Below, piece by piece: positions 7,473 to 16,058 of a stretch of 44,543 nt of DNA. This DNA is from an uncultured Oscillospiraceae bacterium (GTDB lineage: Bacteria > Bacillota > Clostridia > Oscillospirales > Acutalibacteraceae), in assembly GCA_900543215.1 (NCBI GenBank), contig UQQR01000012.1, positions 1 to 44,543 of the forward strand. The letters are read 5' to 3'. Each line of letters starts with the position of its first letter. Position 1 is the first letter of the stretch. The translations under genes and the position numbers were made by a program. Under the pieces are notes generated by a model. That model had not been told where the DNA came from, ran no database searches, and worked only from the letters and a program-made list of their open reading frames with translations.

Positions 7473-9752
7473 ATGAAGCTTTGTTCAAGATGTAAAAAGC
7501 GTCCGGCGGTGGTTTTTCTTGCCGATGCTTCGACGCCCGGCTCGGAACCGCAGGGCCTTTGCCTTGTGTGCGCTAAGGAGCTTGGTATAAAGCCCGTTGA
7601 CGATATGCTTAAGAGAATGAATATATCGGACGAGGATATTGAGCAGATGAGCGACCAGTTTATGGACCTTATGGCGCTTAACGAAGAAAATGACGACGCC
7701 GAAATGAACGATGAAACCTTTGATTTGGGTACTGCGCCGGCAATGCCGTTTTTAGGGAAACTTTTCGGCGGTGAAAAAACGGATAATAAAGAAAAAAGCG
7801 AGCATGCCGACGGCGACAAGAAGCCGAAGAAAAAGCGCCGCCGTTTTATGGAGCAGTATTGCACCAATCTTACCGAAAAAGCCAAGAACGGTCAGATTGA
7901 TGTTATAATAGGCAGGGAAAGGGAGCTTTACCGTACAATACAGATCCTATCACGCCGCACTAAGAACAATCCGTGTCTCATAGGTGAGCCGGGAGTCGGT
8001 AAAACCGCGATAGCTGAGGGACTTGCGCTTAAAATAGCGAACGGCGAAGCTCCCGCAAGACTGCTTGATAAGGAAATATATCTGCTTGACCTTACGGGTC
8101 TTGTTGCCGGAACTCAGTTCAGGGGACAGTTTGAAAGCCGTGTAAAGGGTCTTGTTGACGAAGTAAAGTCCGCGGGAAATATAATTCTGTTTATTGACGA
8201 AATTCATAATCTTGTAGGTGCCGGGGATTCTGCCGAAGGCTCGATGAATGCCGCAAATATTTTAAAACCGGCCTTGTCGCGCGGCGAAATTCAGGTTATA
8301 GGCGCTACCACCTTTAAGGAATACCGCAAATATATTGAAAAGGACGCCGCGCTTGAGCGCCGTTTCCAGCCCGTAACGGTAGAGGAACCCTCTGTTGCGG
8401 AGGCGGAAAAAATACTGATGGGCGTTAAGGGCTATTATGAGGGATTTCATAATGTTGTCATTCCAGATGAAATAGTTAAAAAGGCGGTTTTGCTTTCGGA
8501 AAGATATGTTACGGACAGATACCTGCCCGATAAAGCGATAGACCTGCTTGATGAGGCTTGCGCCTGCGCCAGTCTTGCAAACAAGGCGATAGACGAACTT
8601 TACACCGCTAACAAAAAAATCGCTGATTATTCGGTTGAGCTTGAAGAACTTGAAAACAATGTGGAAAATCCCGATTATGAAAAGCAGGTGATGGTAAAAT
8701 CGGAACTTGAAAAGTATAAGAACATTGCCGCCGGTCTTTACGAGCCTGCGTCGCACAACACGGTTACGGACGACGATATAGCTAAAGTAATTGAGCTGTG
8801 GACGGGTATTCCCGCTTCAAAGGTTAAGGAAAGCGATATTAAAAAGCTTGCGGGACTTGAAGACGCGCTTAATAAAAGAATAATCGGTCAAAACGAGGCC
8901 ACGCACCTTGTAGCTGCGGCGGTAAAGAGGGCGAGGGTGCATACAAACAATTTGCACCGTCCTGCGTCGTTTATATTTGTAGGACCTACGGGCGTCGGTA
9001 AAACCGAGCTTGTAAAGGTGCTGTCCGAACAGCTTTTTGATACCCCCGAAACGCTTATACGCCTTGATATGTCGGAATTTATGGAAAAGCACTCGGTATC
9101 AAGAATTATCGGAGCGCCGCCCGGATATGTCGGTTATGACGAGGCAGGTCAGCTTACCGAAAAGGTACGCCGCAAGCCGTATTCGGTCGTTTTGTTTGAC
9201 GAGATAGAAAAAGCGCATCCCGATGTGCTTAATGTGCTTTTGCAAATACTTGACGACGGCAGAATTACCGACGCGCAGGGAAGAACGGTAAATTTTGAAA
9301 ATACGATAATCGTTATGACTTCGAATGCCGGAAGCGAACGCACCGAAAATCTGCTCGGCTTCGGCAAAACGCAGGCGGACGCTTCAAAGGAAAAGGCGCT
9401 TAAGGCGCTTGAAGGCTTCCTGCGGCCTGAGTTTATTGCCCGTGTGGATGAAATCGTGGTATTTTCACCGCTTTCGCCCGAATCGCTTTGCAAAATTGCC
9501 GCGCTTATGCTTGACGAATTAAAGGCTTCGCTTGCCGAAAAGCTTATTGATTTTTCGTATGATGAAGCTGTATGCCGCTTTCTTGCGGAGAAATGCGGTA
9601 ACGGCAAAAAAGGTGCCAGAGAGCTGCGCAATGTCATACGCAAAAATCTTGAAAACCGAATTGTTGATATTATCGTAGACAGCGGTGAGGGCGGTATAAG
9701 TCTTATTGCCGCAACAGCGCCGAACGGTGAAATTAAGCTTGATGTAAAATAA
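7473..9752 (+). CDS. clpE: ClpE-like ATP-dependent Clp protease ATP-binding subunit with N-terminal zinc ribbon
   Basis: A 759-residue Hsp100 unfoldase. The N-terminus lacks Clp_N repeats and carries Cys4, Cys7, Cys30 and Cys33 (CX2CX22CX2C), the ClpE-type zinc ribbon; the same spacing occurs in McsA at 41778. Domain 1 has Walker A GEPGVGKTA near residue 172 and Walker B ILFIDEIHN near 237. A short coiled middle segment lies around residues 385-425. Domain 2 has Walker A GPTGVGKTE near 503. The LGF tripeptide near residue 626 is the ClpP-docking loop, so it should act with ClpP. It appears to be expressed from the upstream operon: no CtsR box is visible ahead of it, unlike clpE in Bacillus. 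Confidence 0.9.
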   Translation: MKLCSRCKKRPAVVFLADASTPGSEPQGLCLVCAKELGIKPVDDMLKRMNISDEDIEQMSDQFMDLMALNEENDDAEMNDETFDLGTAPAMPFLGKLFGGEKTDNKEKSEHADGDKKPKKKRRRFMEQYCTNLTEKAKNGQIDVIIGRERELYRTIQILSRRTKNNPCLIGEPGVGKTAIAEGLALKIANGEAPARLLDKEIYLLDLTGLVAGTQFRGQFESRVKGLVDEVKSAGNIILFIDEIHNLVGAGDSAEGSMNAANILKPALSRGEIQVIGATTFKEYRKYIEKDAALERRFQPVTVEEPSVAEAEKILMGVKGYYEGFHNVVIPDEIVKKAVLLSERYVTDRYLPDKAIDLLDEACACASLANKAIDELYTANKKIADYSVELEELENNVENPDYEKQVMVKSELEKYKNIAAGLYEPASHNTVTDDDIAKVIELWTGIPASKVKESDIKKLAGLEDALNKRIIGQNEATHLVAAAVKRARVHTNNLHRPASFIFVGPTGVGKTELVKVLSEQLFDTPETLIRLDMSEFMEKHSVSRIIGAPPGYVGYDEAGQLTEKVRRKPYSVVLFDEIEKAHPDVLNVLLQILDDGRITDAQGRTVNFENTIIVMTSNAGSERTENLLGFGKTQADASKEKALKALEGFLRPEFIARVDEIVVFSPLSPESLCKIAALMLDELKASLAEKLIDFSYDEAVCRFLAEKCGNGKKGARELRNVIRKNLENRIVDIIVDSGEGGISLIAATAPNGEIKLDVK

Positions 9753-9809
9753 AATCAGCTCATATTTTTAGGTTCCTTATAATATGCTTTACTTAAGGGG
9801 AGGCATATT

Positions 9810-11138
9810 ATGAGGGACTTTTTTTCTTTTGCGGAATCGTTAATATCGGGGATGCTTCCCTTTGTTTTTTTGATTATTGCAGGAATATATTATACCGTTA
9901 AAACAGATTTTTTTCAGTTTAGATATTTGCCCCGTTCGATTAAATACGCACTCGTCGGCATTTTTAAAAAAAAGGGCGGTGACGGGGTAAGTCCGTTTCA
10001 GGCGGCTTGTACGGCGCTTTCCGCAACCGTGGGCACGGGTAATATTGCCGGTGTTGCGGGTGCGCTCTCATTAGGGGGTGCAGGCGCAATTTTTTGGATG
10101 TGGATTAGCGCCTTTGCGGGAATGATAATTAAGGTCGCGGAAATAGTGCTTTCGCTTGATTACAGGGAAAAGCAGGGCAATTCGTTTATCGGCGGTCCTA
10201 TGTATTACATAAAAAACGGTTTGCCGTCCGCGTTTAAGCCCTTAGCCTCGGTTTTTGCCTTTTCGGGAATTTTTGCGGTTTTTTCAAGCGGAAATATTAC
10301 GCAGACCAATGCCGCGGTAGCCTCAGTAGGCGGCAGTTTTCCGATACGGCTTGCCGGCGGAATTGCTTTTGCCGTAATTACATTTGCCATAATAACGGGG
10401 GGAGCCGCGAGGATAGGACTTTTTACCGAAAAAATAGTACCGCTTATGGCGGCACTTTACATTGTTATGAGCTCCTTTATCATAATAAAAAATATAACCG
10501 TTTTGCCCATTGTTTTTAAAATGATATTTGAGGGGGCATTCCGACCGTCAGCCGTGACAGGCGGTGTGATAGGCTCGTTTACCGCGGCTCTTGTAAACGG
10601 CGCCTCAAAGGGTGTGTTTTCAAACGAAGCGGGACTCGGAACATCCGCTATGGCGCATGCCGCTTCACAGCATACCGACGGTGTAAAGCAGGGACTTTAC
10701 GGAATTTTTGAAGTATTTACGGATACTGTGGTAATATGTACGCTTACCGCGCTTACGGTGCTTTGCTCGGGTACATATATCGAGTACGGGAAAACCGCAT
10801 CGACCGAACTTGTAAAGGAGTCGCTATTAAGCACCTTCGGTCACGGGAGCGGTGTACTGCTTGCGGTTATGATGTGTCTTTTCGGAATTTCAAGCGTTAT
10901 AGGCTGGGGATATTACGGTACTGTTTGCTGTGAATATATATTTAAAAAGCCGGGCAAAAAATTATTTATTTTAATTTATCCCCTTATTTGCGTTTTCGGC
11001 GCTCTTTGCAATGCGGACACTGCCTGGCGGCTTTCGTCTTTCTTTAACGGCATTATGCTTTGCGTAAACACATTTGCCGTAATATTGCTTTCGGGTAAAG
11101 CTGTACCCAGTCTTAACAGTATGAAAAATCAGGTTTAA
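9810..11138 (+). CDS. AGCS-family sodium/alanine symporter
   Basis: A 442-residue polytopic membrane protein of the alanine or glycine:cation symporter family. Diagnostic blocks are SATVGTGNIAGVAGA (about residues 72-86), FWMWISAFAGMIIK, GGPMYYI, and SNEAGLGTSAMAHAA near residue 275. It probably takes up alanine or glycine with sodium. The ribosome binding site AGGGGAGG precedes ATG 9810 by about 7 bases. A TATAAT at 9778-9783 could serve as a -10 element, but no convincing -35 is visible. A 9-bp inverted repeat (9779-9787 with 9803-9811) brackets the ribosome binding site. A terminator-like hairpin follows the stop. Confidence 0.92.
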   Translation: MRDFFSFAESLISGMLPFVFLIIAGIYYTVKTDFFQFRYLPRSIKYALVGIFKKKGGDGVSPFQAACTALSATVGTGNIAGVAGALSLGGAGAIFWMWISAFAGMIIKVAEIVLSLDYREKQGNSFIGGPMYYIKNGLPSAFKPLASVFAFSGIFAVFSSGNITQTNAAVASVGGSFPIRLAGGIAFAVITFAIITGGAARIGLFTEKIVPLMAALYIVMSSFIIIKNITVLPIVFKMIFEGAFRPSAVTGGVIGSFTAALVNGASKGVFSNEAGLGTSAMAHAASQHTDGVKQGLYGIFEVFTDTVVICTLTALTVLCSGTYIEYGKTASTELVKESLLSTFGHGSGVLLAVMMCLFGISSVIGWGYYGTVCCEYIFKKPGKKLFILIYPLICVFGALCNADTAWRLSSFFNGIMLCVNTFAVILLSGKAVPSLNSMKNQV

Positions 11139-11143
11139 AAAGG

Positions 11144-11185
11144 CCGCCTCCCGTTAATAATTTAAACGGGAGGCGGTGCTATTTT
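11144..11185 (+). terminator. terminator-like hairpin overlapping the next gene's ribosome binding site
   Basis: A perfect 12-bp stem pairs 11144-11155 with 11165-11176 (CCGCCTCCCGTT with its complement) around a 9-base loop. It is followed by TGCTATTTT, a weak U-tract. It begins 5 bases after the symporter stop. The 3' arm contains GGGAGG, the only ribosome binding site for the TTG-started penicillin-binding protein gene at 11184, whose start codon lies in the T-run. Confidence 0.75.
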
Positions 11186-12800
11186 GAAATCGTTATGCTT
11201 TGAAAGGGTTTTCGCCAAAAGGACGGTTATTTGTTTTTTAACGGTTACGATTTTCTTTTTTACCTGTATTTTAAGAGTCGCCGTTGCCGCAACCTCGGAT
11301 TATTCGCTTGTACAGCTAAAGCAGTGCAGTTACAGATTAAAAGCGGCGGATCTGCGGGGAACAATTTACGACAGAAATATGGTACCCTTAACAAACGCCG
11401 AGACTAAAATAATTGCCGCTGTTTCACCCACACCCCGTGCGGTCACGGCAATAAGCGGAGTTTTATCGGGTGAAGCGCTTGACAGTGTGCTTGAAAGACT
11501 TAAAGCAGGCAAGCCTGTTCTTTGTGAAGTGCCCGAAAAAATAGATTGCGACGGTATTTACTGCACCGAGGTTTATATTCATAATTCATCTGAAACACCT
11601 GCGGTGCATCTTGTGGGATACACGGATTCCGACTCGCACGGCGTAACCGGTCTTGAAAAGGCGTATGACGAGCTTTTATATTCTGACAGCGAGGCGGCGT
11701 TTGTTTTTTCAAAAAGCGGCAACGGGGATATACTTGAGGGTGCTGGCGCCGAAATTGAAAACGATACTTCGGTTACGGCAGGCGGAGTGGTTTCAACGAT
11801 AGACATTAATATTCAACAAATAGCGGAAAACGCCGCCTTGTCTATTAAAAAAGGTGCTGTTGTAATTGCGGATTCCGAAAATTCCAAAATCAGGGCTATG
11901 GTAAGTATGCCTTATTATGACTGCACGAATGTAGCCGAATATTTAAGCTCGGCAGATTCTCCGCTTTTAAACCGCGCGCTTGCGGCGTATAATGTAGGCT
12001 CCGTATTTAAGCCGTGTATAGCGGCGGCAGGTATTGAATTCGGCAAAGGTAATTTTTCTTATACCTGCACGGGCGGCTGTGAAATCGTTGACAGAACCTT
12101 TAAATGCCACAAAAGAGACGGACACGGTCTTATGACCCTTGAAAGCGGACTGGCAAATTCCTGTAACACCTACTTTTATAATTTTGCTTTTTTAATAGGC
12201 GGCGAAAAATTATATAATACCGCTTCGGCACTAGGTTTCGGCAGAGCAACGGACATATGCGACGGACTCTCTGCTTCCGCAGGCAGTATGCCTAAACGGG
12301 AATCGCTTTCCAATATCGCATACCTTGCGAATTTCAGTATAGGGCAGGGCGAGCTTTTAACAAGTCCTGTTTCTATGCTTAATCTTTATTGCGCGGTTGC
12401 TTCGGACGGAGCCTATAACGAGCCCTCGGCAGTTGAGGGGACAGTCAAGGACGGCTCATATACTCCGTATAATAACGGCGGCAGAACAAGGGTAATGAAG
12501 AAAGAGACGGCAGAACAGATAAGAAAATATCTGTTGTCGGTAATTGAAGAGGGAACGGGAACCTCCGCAAAACCAATGACGGTAAGCGCCGCCGGTAAAA
12601 CGGCTACGGCGCAGACGGGAAAATTTCAAAACGGAACGGAAATATGCGAGGGATGGTTTTGCGGATTTTTCCCCGCGGAAAGTCCCAAATACACGGTAGT
12701 GGTTTTTTCGGAAAATATTTCCGAGCAGAGCGAGACCTGCGGGGAGGTTTTCGCAAAAATTGCCGATGGTATTACTGAGCTTGAAAAAACGGGGGAGTAA
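11184..12800 (+). CDS. class B penicillin-binding protein (peptidoglycan D,D-transpeptidase)
   Basis: A 538-residue transpeptidase with one N-terminal transmembrane segment (about residues 13-35), a pedestal region, and a C-terminal acyl-serine transpeptidase domain. The nucleophile motif is SVFK at Ser273, the second motif SCN at Ser326, and the third is Lys472-Thr-Ala where KTG or KSG is usual. It should cross-link peptidoglycan at the outer membrane face and bind beta-lactams. TTG 11184 is the start consistent with GGGAGG at 11168-11173, but that site lies in the hairpin before the gene. The nearby ATG 11195 is out of frame. Family members include PbpA, SpoVD and FtsI; sequence alone does not decide which, and no PASTA domain is present. 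Confidence 0.9.
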   Translation: MKSLCFERVFAKRTVICFLTVTIFFFTCILRVAVAATSDYSLVQLKQCSYRLKAADLRGTIYDRNMVPLTNAETKIIAAVSPTPRAVTAISGVLSGEALDSVLERLKAGKPVLCEVPEKIDCDGIYCTEVYIHNSSETPAVHLVGYTDSDSHGVTGLEKAYDELLYSDSEAAFVFSKSGNGDILEGAGAEIENDTSVTAGGVVSTIDINIQQIAENAALSIKKGAVVIADSENSKIRAMVSMPYYDCTNVAEYLSSADSPLLNRALAAYNVGSVFKPCIAAAGIEFGKGNFSYTCTGGCEIVDRTFKCHKRDGHGLMTLESGLANSCNTYFYNFAFLIGGEKLYNTASALGFGRATDICDGLSASAGSMPKRESLSNIAYLANFSIGQGELLTSPVSMLNLYCAVASDGAYNEPSAVEGTVKDGSYTPYNNGGRTRVMKKETAEQIRKYLLSVIEEGTGTSAKPMTVSAAGKTATAQTGKFQNGTEICEGWFCGFFPAESPKYTVVVFSENISEQSETCGEVFAKIADGITELEKTGE

Positions 12801-12842
12801 TGCTATTATATATCTGATATTTTTGTGCGGAAGTGAAACAAT

Positions 12843-13043
12843 ATGATAGTATACGATAAATTATGGATAACTATGAAGAATAAGGGCTTTACCACATATA
12901 AGCTTCGTGAGTTCTGCGGAATAGACAGCAAAACCGTACGCAGGCTTAAAGCCAATGAAAATATTGAAACAAAGACCTTAAATAAGCTTTGCGAGGCGCT
13001 TGAATGTAAGCTGTCCGACATTGCCGAATATGTGAAAGAATAA
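12843..13043 (+). CDS. small Cro/CI-type helix-turn-helix regulator
   Basis: A 66-residue protein that is almost entirely one DNA-binding domain of the HTH_26/XRE type. Helices run through TTYKLREFCGIDSKTVRRLK and TLNKLCEALECKLSDIAEYV. Solo proteins of this kind act as transcriptional regulators, sometimes of adjacent genes or of mobile elements. It follows the penicillin-binding protein by 42 bases; GGAAGTG at 12829-12835 could be its ribosome binding site. A strong terminator follows 6 bases after the stop. The target is unknown. Confidence 0.85.
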   Translation: MIVYDKLWITMKNKGFTTYKLREFCGIDSKTVRRLKANENIETKTLNKLCEALECKLSDIAEYVKE

Positions 13044-13044
13044 G

Positions 13045-13077
13045 AAAAACCGTCGGAAAAATTCCGACGGTTTTTTT
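13045..13077. terminator. bidirectional intrinsic terminator
   Basis: A 9-bp stem (13050-13058 with 13062-13070, CCGTCGGAA) with an AAA loop is followed by seven Ts and preceded by five As. It lies between the convergent HTH gene (+) and the EF-G-like gene (-, stop at 13082) and can end transcription from both. Confidence 0.9.
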
Positions 13078-13081
13078 GAGT

Positions 13082-15118
13082 TTACTGTTTTGCGGTGTCT
13101 ATTATTTTTTGCGCTATTGCCGCCGGTACCTCCTCGTACCTTGTAGGCGTAATCGTAAACGATGCCGTACCCTGTGTGATTGAACGCATAGCGGTTGCAA
13201 AATCGGACATTTCGGAAAGCGGAACCTCGCCGATTATTTCCTGCATTTTGTTTTCCGCCGGATTCATTCCTATAATGCGGCCTCTGCGCTTGTTAATATC
13301 GCCTATAACATCGCCGAGCATTTCATCGGGAACGGTTACTTTAAGAGTGCCGATAGGCTCAAGCAAAACGGGGGATGCCTGCGGTATACCCTCTCTGAAC
13401 GCTATTGACGCGGCGGTTTTAAACGCCATTTCTGAGGAATCTACCGGGTGATAGGAGCCGTCTACAAGAGTCGCCTTAATTCCCACCATCGGGTAGCCTG
13501 CCAAAACGCCCTTTGCGGTGCTTTCTCTGAGACCCTTTTCAACAGCGGGGAAGAAGTTCTTGGGTACCGCACCGCCGAATACCTTTTCTTCAAATACCAA
13601 TTCATCGGACTCACAGGGCTCAAACTCTATCCAAACATCGCCGAACTGACCGTGACCGCCCGACTGCTTTTTATGTCTGCCCTGTATCTTTACGGGCTTG
13701 CGTATTGTTTCACGGTAGGCTATCTTGGGTGTTTTAAGCTCGACCTCAGCGCCGAATTTTGATTTAAGGCGTGATACTATTACATCTATATGCTGTTCGC
13801 CGAGGGCGGAAAGTATCTGCTCATGCGTATCGGGGTCGTTGAATACGGCTATTGTCGGGTCTTCTTCCGCAAGGCGGCTGAATGCGGCGGTAATTTTTTC
13901 CTCGTCGCCCTTTGTCTTCGGATACACAGCCGATGAAATGCAGGGAGCAGGGAAGTCTATCGGTTTCACCTTTACCTTACCTGTTGCGGACAGTGTATCG
14001 CCCGTAAGCACATTTCCGAGCTTTGAAACGGAGCCGATGTCTCCTGCCTTGATAACATCTGCGTCCTCCTGCTTTCCACCCTTAAGCCACATAATTTTTG
14101 CAAGCCGTTCTTCGTTGCCCGTGCGATTGTTTATAAGCTTTGTGTCGTTTGTTATTTTGCCCGACACCGCTCTGAAATAAGAAAGCTTGCCTACAAACGG
14201 GTCGGCTATGGTCTTGAAAACGAATAGCGCATTCTCTCCGTTTTCATCAAATTTACAGGTTGTTCCGTCTTCAAGCGTATAAGAGGAATCCTCGCAGGTC
14301 GGCAAAGTTTCAAGCAAAATATCGGTCATCATAGGAACAGCGGCGCCTGTCTGCTGTGTACCGCAGAAAACAGGGCAAATATCGCCGCCCGCTATACCCC
14401 TTTTAAGACCTGCTTTTATTTCATCGGGTGTAAATTCCTCTCCGGAAAAGTATTTTTCCATAAGCGAATCGTCCGCAGTCGCAACTGCTTCAAGCAGCAT
14501 ATTCCGCATTTCGTCTATTTCGTTGCTTACGGGCATACGCATTTCTTTCGCGTCAAAGCCATCGCAGGAATAGGCCTTATTTTCGATAAGATTTATGTAG
14601 GATTTTACTTCATCGTTTTCAGGATAGGGAACAACTACTGGACATATAACCGCACCGTAATTTCCGACAAGCGCCGATATTACACGATAAAAATGAGCGT
14701 GCGACGAATCAAGCTTTCCTACAAAAAACGCTACCGCCTTGCCGAGGCTGCGAGCTTTTAAAAAGCTTTGCTTTGCACCCGAGGTAAGACCCGATTTACC
14801 CGATATTGCTATAAGCGCCGAATCGGCAGAGGCGAGCGCCTCGCTTACTCCGGCGGCGAAATCGAAAAGACCCGGAGCATCCGCGATGTTAAGCTTTTTT
14901 CCGTTTATCTCCAGCGCATAGACCGATGTTGAAACGGACACCTTGCGCTTTTTTTCCTCGGGATCAAAATCCATTACCGCAGTTCCGTCTGATGTCTTTC
15001 CTATATGTTCAATAGCCTTTCCGTAACACAAAATTGCATCTGCAAGTGTGGTCTTTCCGGAACCTCCGTGTCCCAAAACGGCTATGTTACAGGTCATATT
15101 AAGAGGGTATTGTTTCAA
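13082..15118 (-). CDS. elongation factor G-like translational GTPase (FusA2-type paralogue)
   Basis: A 678-residue protein with the full EF-G domain series: GTPase, domain II (residues about 290-370), and domains III-V, including GGHGQFGDVWIEFEP in domain IV and ATLVDGSYHPVDSSEMAFK. It is a paralogue rather than the main EF-G. The P-loop is GHGGSGKTT (16-24) instead of AHIDAGKTT. G3 is DAPGL (80-84) where EF-G has DTPGH, and G4 is VGKLD (133-137) where NKMD is usual. Such EF-G-like proteins occur in many bacteria with no settled function. Start TTG 15118 follows AAAGGAG at 15128-15134; the ATG at 15097 is too far from it. It stands alone behind its own promoter. Confidence 0.85.
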   Translation of the reverse strand: MKQYPLNMTCNIAVLGHGGSGKTTLADAILCYGKAIEHIGKTSDGTAVMDFDPEEKKRKVSVSTSVYALEINGKKLNIADAPGLFDFAAGVSEALASADSALIAISGKSGLTSGAKQSFLKARSLGKAVAFFVGKLDSSHAHFYRVISALVGNYGAVICPVVVPYPENDEVKSYINLIENKAYSCDGFDAKEMRMPVSNEIDEMRNMLLEAVATADDSLMEKYFSGEEFTPDEIKAGLKRGIAGGDICPVFCGTQQTGAAVPMMTDILLETLPTCEDSSYTLEDGTTCKFDENGENALFVFKTIADPFVGKLSYFRAVSGKITNDTKLINNRTGNEERLAKIMWLKGGKQEDADVIKAGDIGSVSKLGNVLTGDTLSATGKVKVKPIDFPAPCISSAVYPKTKGDEEKITAAFSRLAEEDPTIAVFNDPDTHEQILSALGEQHIDVIVSRLKSKFGAEVELKTPKIAYRETIRKPVKIQGRHKKQSGGHGQFGDVWIEFEPCESDELVFEEKVFGGAVPKNFFPAVEKGLRESTAKGVLAGYPMVGIKATLVDGSYHPVDSSEMAFKTAASIAFREGIPQASPVLLEPIGTLKVTVPDEMLGDVIGDINKRRGRIIGMNPAENKMQEIIGEVPLSEMSDFATAMRSITQGTASFTITPTRYEEVPAAIAQKIIDTAKQ

Positions 15119-15179
15119 TGTGATGCACTCCTTTGAAAAAAATCGCCTGATTTTCAGCACGATTAATGATTATAAACCT

Positions 15180-15208
15180 ATTATAGCATATATCATTAGC
15201 AAATACAA
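15180..15208 (-). promoter_or_regulatory. sigma-A-type promoter for the EF-G-like gene
   Basis: On the minus strand, TTGTAT (15203-15208) is separated by 17 bases from TATAAT (15180-15185), which is preceded by TGC, an extended -10. The start codon is at 15118. The surrounding 15119-15417 region is AT-rich and shows no other gene. Confidence 0.7.
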
Positions 15209-15386
15209 CCAATAATTATAAAAATGTTAAATTAAATATATTCAAATGTCATAATTGGGCGAATATTAAATATTTTTGTAGCTTTCGCAACAAAAAAATA
15301 ACAATTTGTAATAAAAATACTGTAACAGTAACAAACTTGAAATCATTTGTAACCGAATTGTTCCTGCATTTTTGCGGCTGTGCGTG

Positions 15387-15397
15387 TATAATATAAT
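15387..15397 (+). promoter_or_regulatory. candidate -10 region for the exported-protein gene
   Basis: Two overlapping TATAAT hexamers (15387-15392 and 15392-15397) lie 20-30 bases before the start codon at 15418. No good -35 hexamer is found at 16-18 bases, so an activator may be needed. TTGTAA-type repeats lie upstream at about 15304-15311 and 15345-15352. Confidence 0.4.
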
Positions 15398-15417
15398 CAG
15401 ATACGGAGGCGATGAAA

Positions 15418-16011
15418 ATGAAGAAACGGTTTTTGAATTGTTTGGCAACGATTTTGGTCCTGTTGCTTTCATTTTCCGTGCTTTCGGTAAGACCTTCCGC
15501 AAAGGAGAGCGAAGCTCCCGTTAAAGTCTCATCTTATGACGAGAACGAAGCCTTAAAGGCAAGATTTCTTAATATGCTCAATCACAATTTTGCTTACGAT
15601 ACAGCATTTGAGTCGGCTGAAGACCTTGTGAATTGTGCGGTGTTGGCGCGCCTTAATTTGCGTGATGATAAGGATGACTCCTATATTGCCGAGAATTACA
15701 TTAAAGATTATCTTCTTGATATGTACGGAATAGAAATTGACGATTTTTCCGTGTTCAATACGGATTTTCCGCACAAGGACGGATTTGTTTATATAGTACC
15801 CCGCGGTTTTTCGGTGTTCTCACACAGTAATGCCGCAATTACCGAAAATGAGGACGGAACCTACATGGTTACTACCGATGTTACCGTAATCGGTCACGAT
15901 TCCGATGAAGAAAAAGGAAAAGCCGTTACGATGTTTGTAAAGAGCAGTGATTCAAAATTCGGTTTCTATATCCTTTCTTCAAATATTTATTTTAATACCG
16001 ATAATGCTTGA
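15418..16011 (+). CDS. exported protein of unknown function
   Basis: A 197-residue protein not recognised as any named family. The N-terminus is a clear signal peptide: MKKR, a hydrophobic core LATILVLLLSFSVLSV, and a likely cleavage site near residues 25-28 (PSAKE). The mature part is acidic and mixed alpha/beta with no cysteines in the visible motifs, and ends in beta-strand-like text (KFGFYILSSNIYF). ATG 15418 is preferred over ATG 15412 because GGAGG (15405-15409) is 8 bases away from the first and only 2 from the second. It is a single-gene unit between its own promoter region and a bidirectional terminator. Role unknown; anchored or secreted cannot be decided. Confidence 0.75.
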   Translation: MKKRFLNCLATILVLLLSFSVLSVRPSAKESEAPVKVSSYDENEALKARFLNMLNHNFAYDTAFESAEDLVNCAVLARLNLRDDKDDSYIAENYIKDYLLDMYGIEIDDFSVFNTDFPHKDGFVYIVPRGFSVFSHSNAAITENEDGTYMVTTDVTVIGHDSDEEKGKAVTMFVKSSDSKFGFYILSSNIYFNTDNA

Positions 16012-16016
16012 ATTTG

Positions 16017-16058
16017 TATGAAATAACGCCCGACCGAAAGGCCGGGCGTTATTTCATA
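16017..16058. terminator. long bidirectional terminator hairpin with GAAA tetraloop
   Basis: A 16-bp perfect stem (16017-16032 with 16043-16058) surrounds an A-C mismatch and an inner CC-GAAA-GG tetraloop hairpin. It separates the exported-protein gene (+) from the convergent ABC ATPase gene (-) and overlaps the last codons of the latter. The T-tracts are poor, so part of its effect may be RNA stability. Confidence 0.75.
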
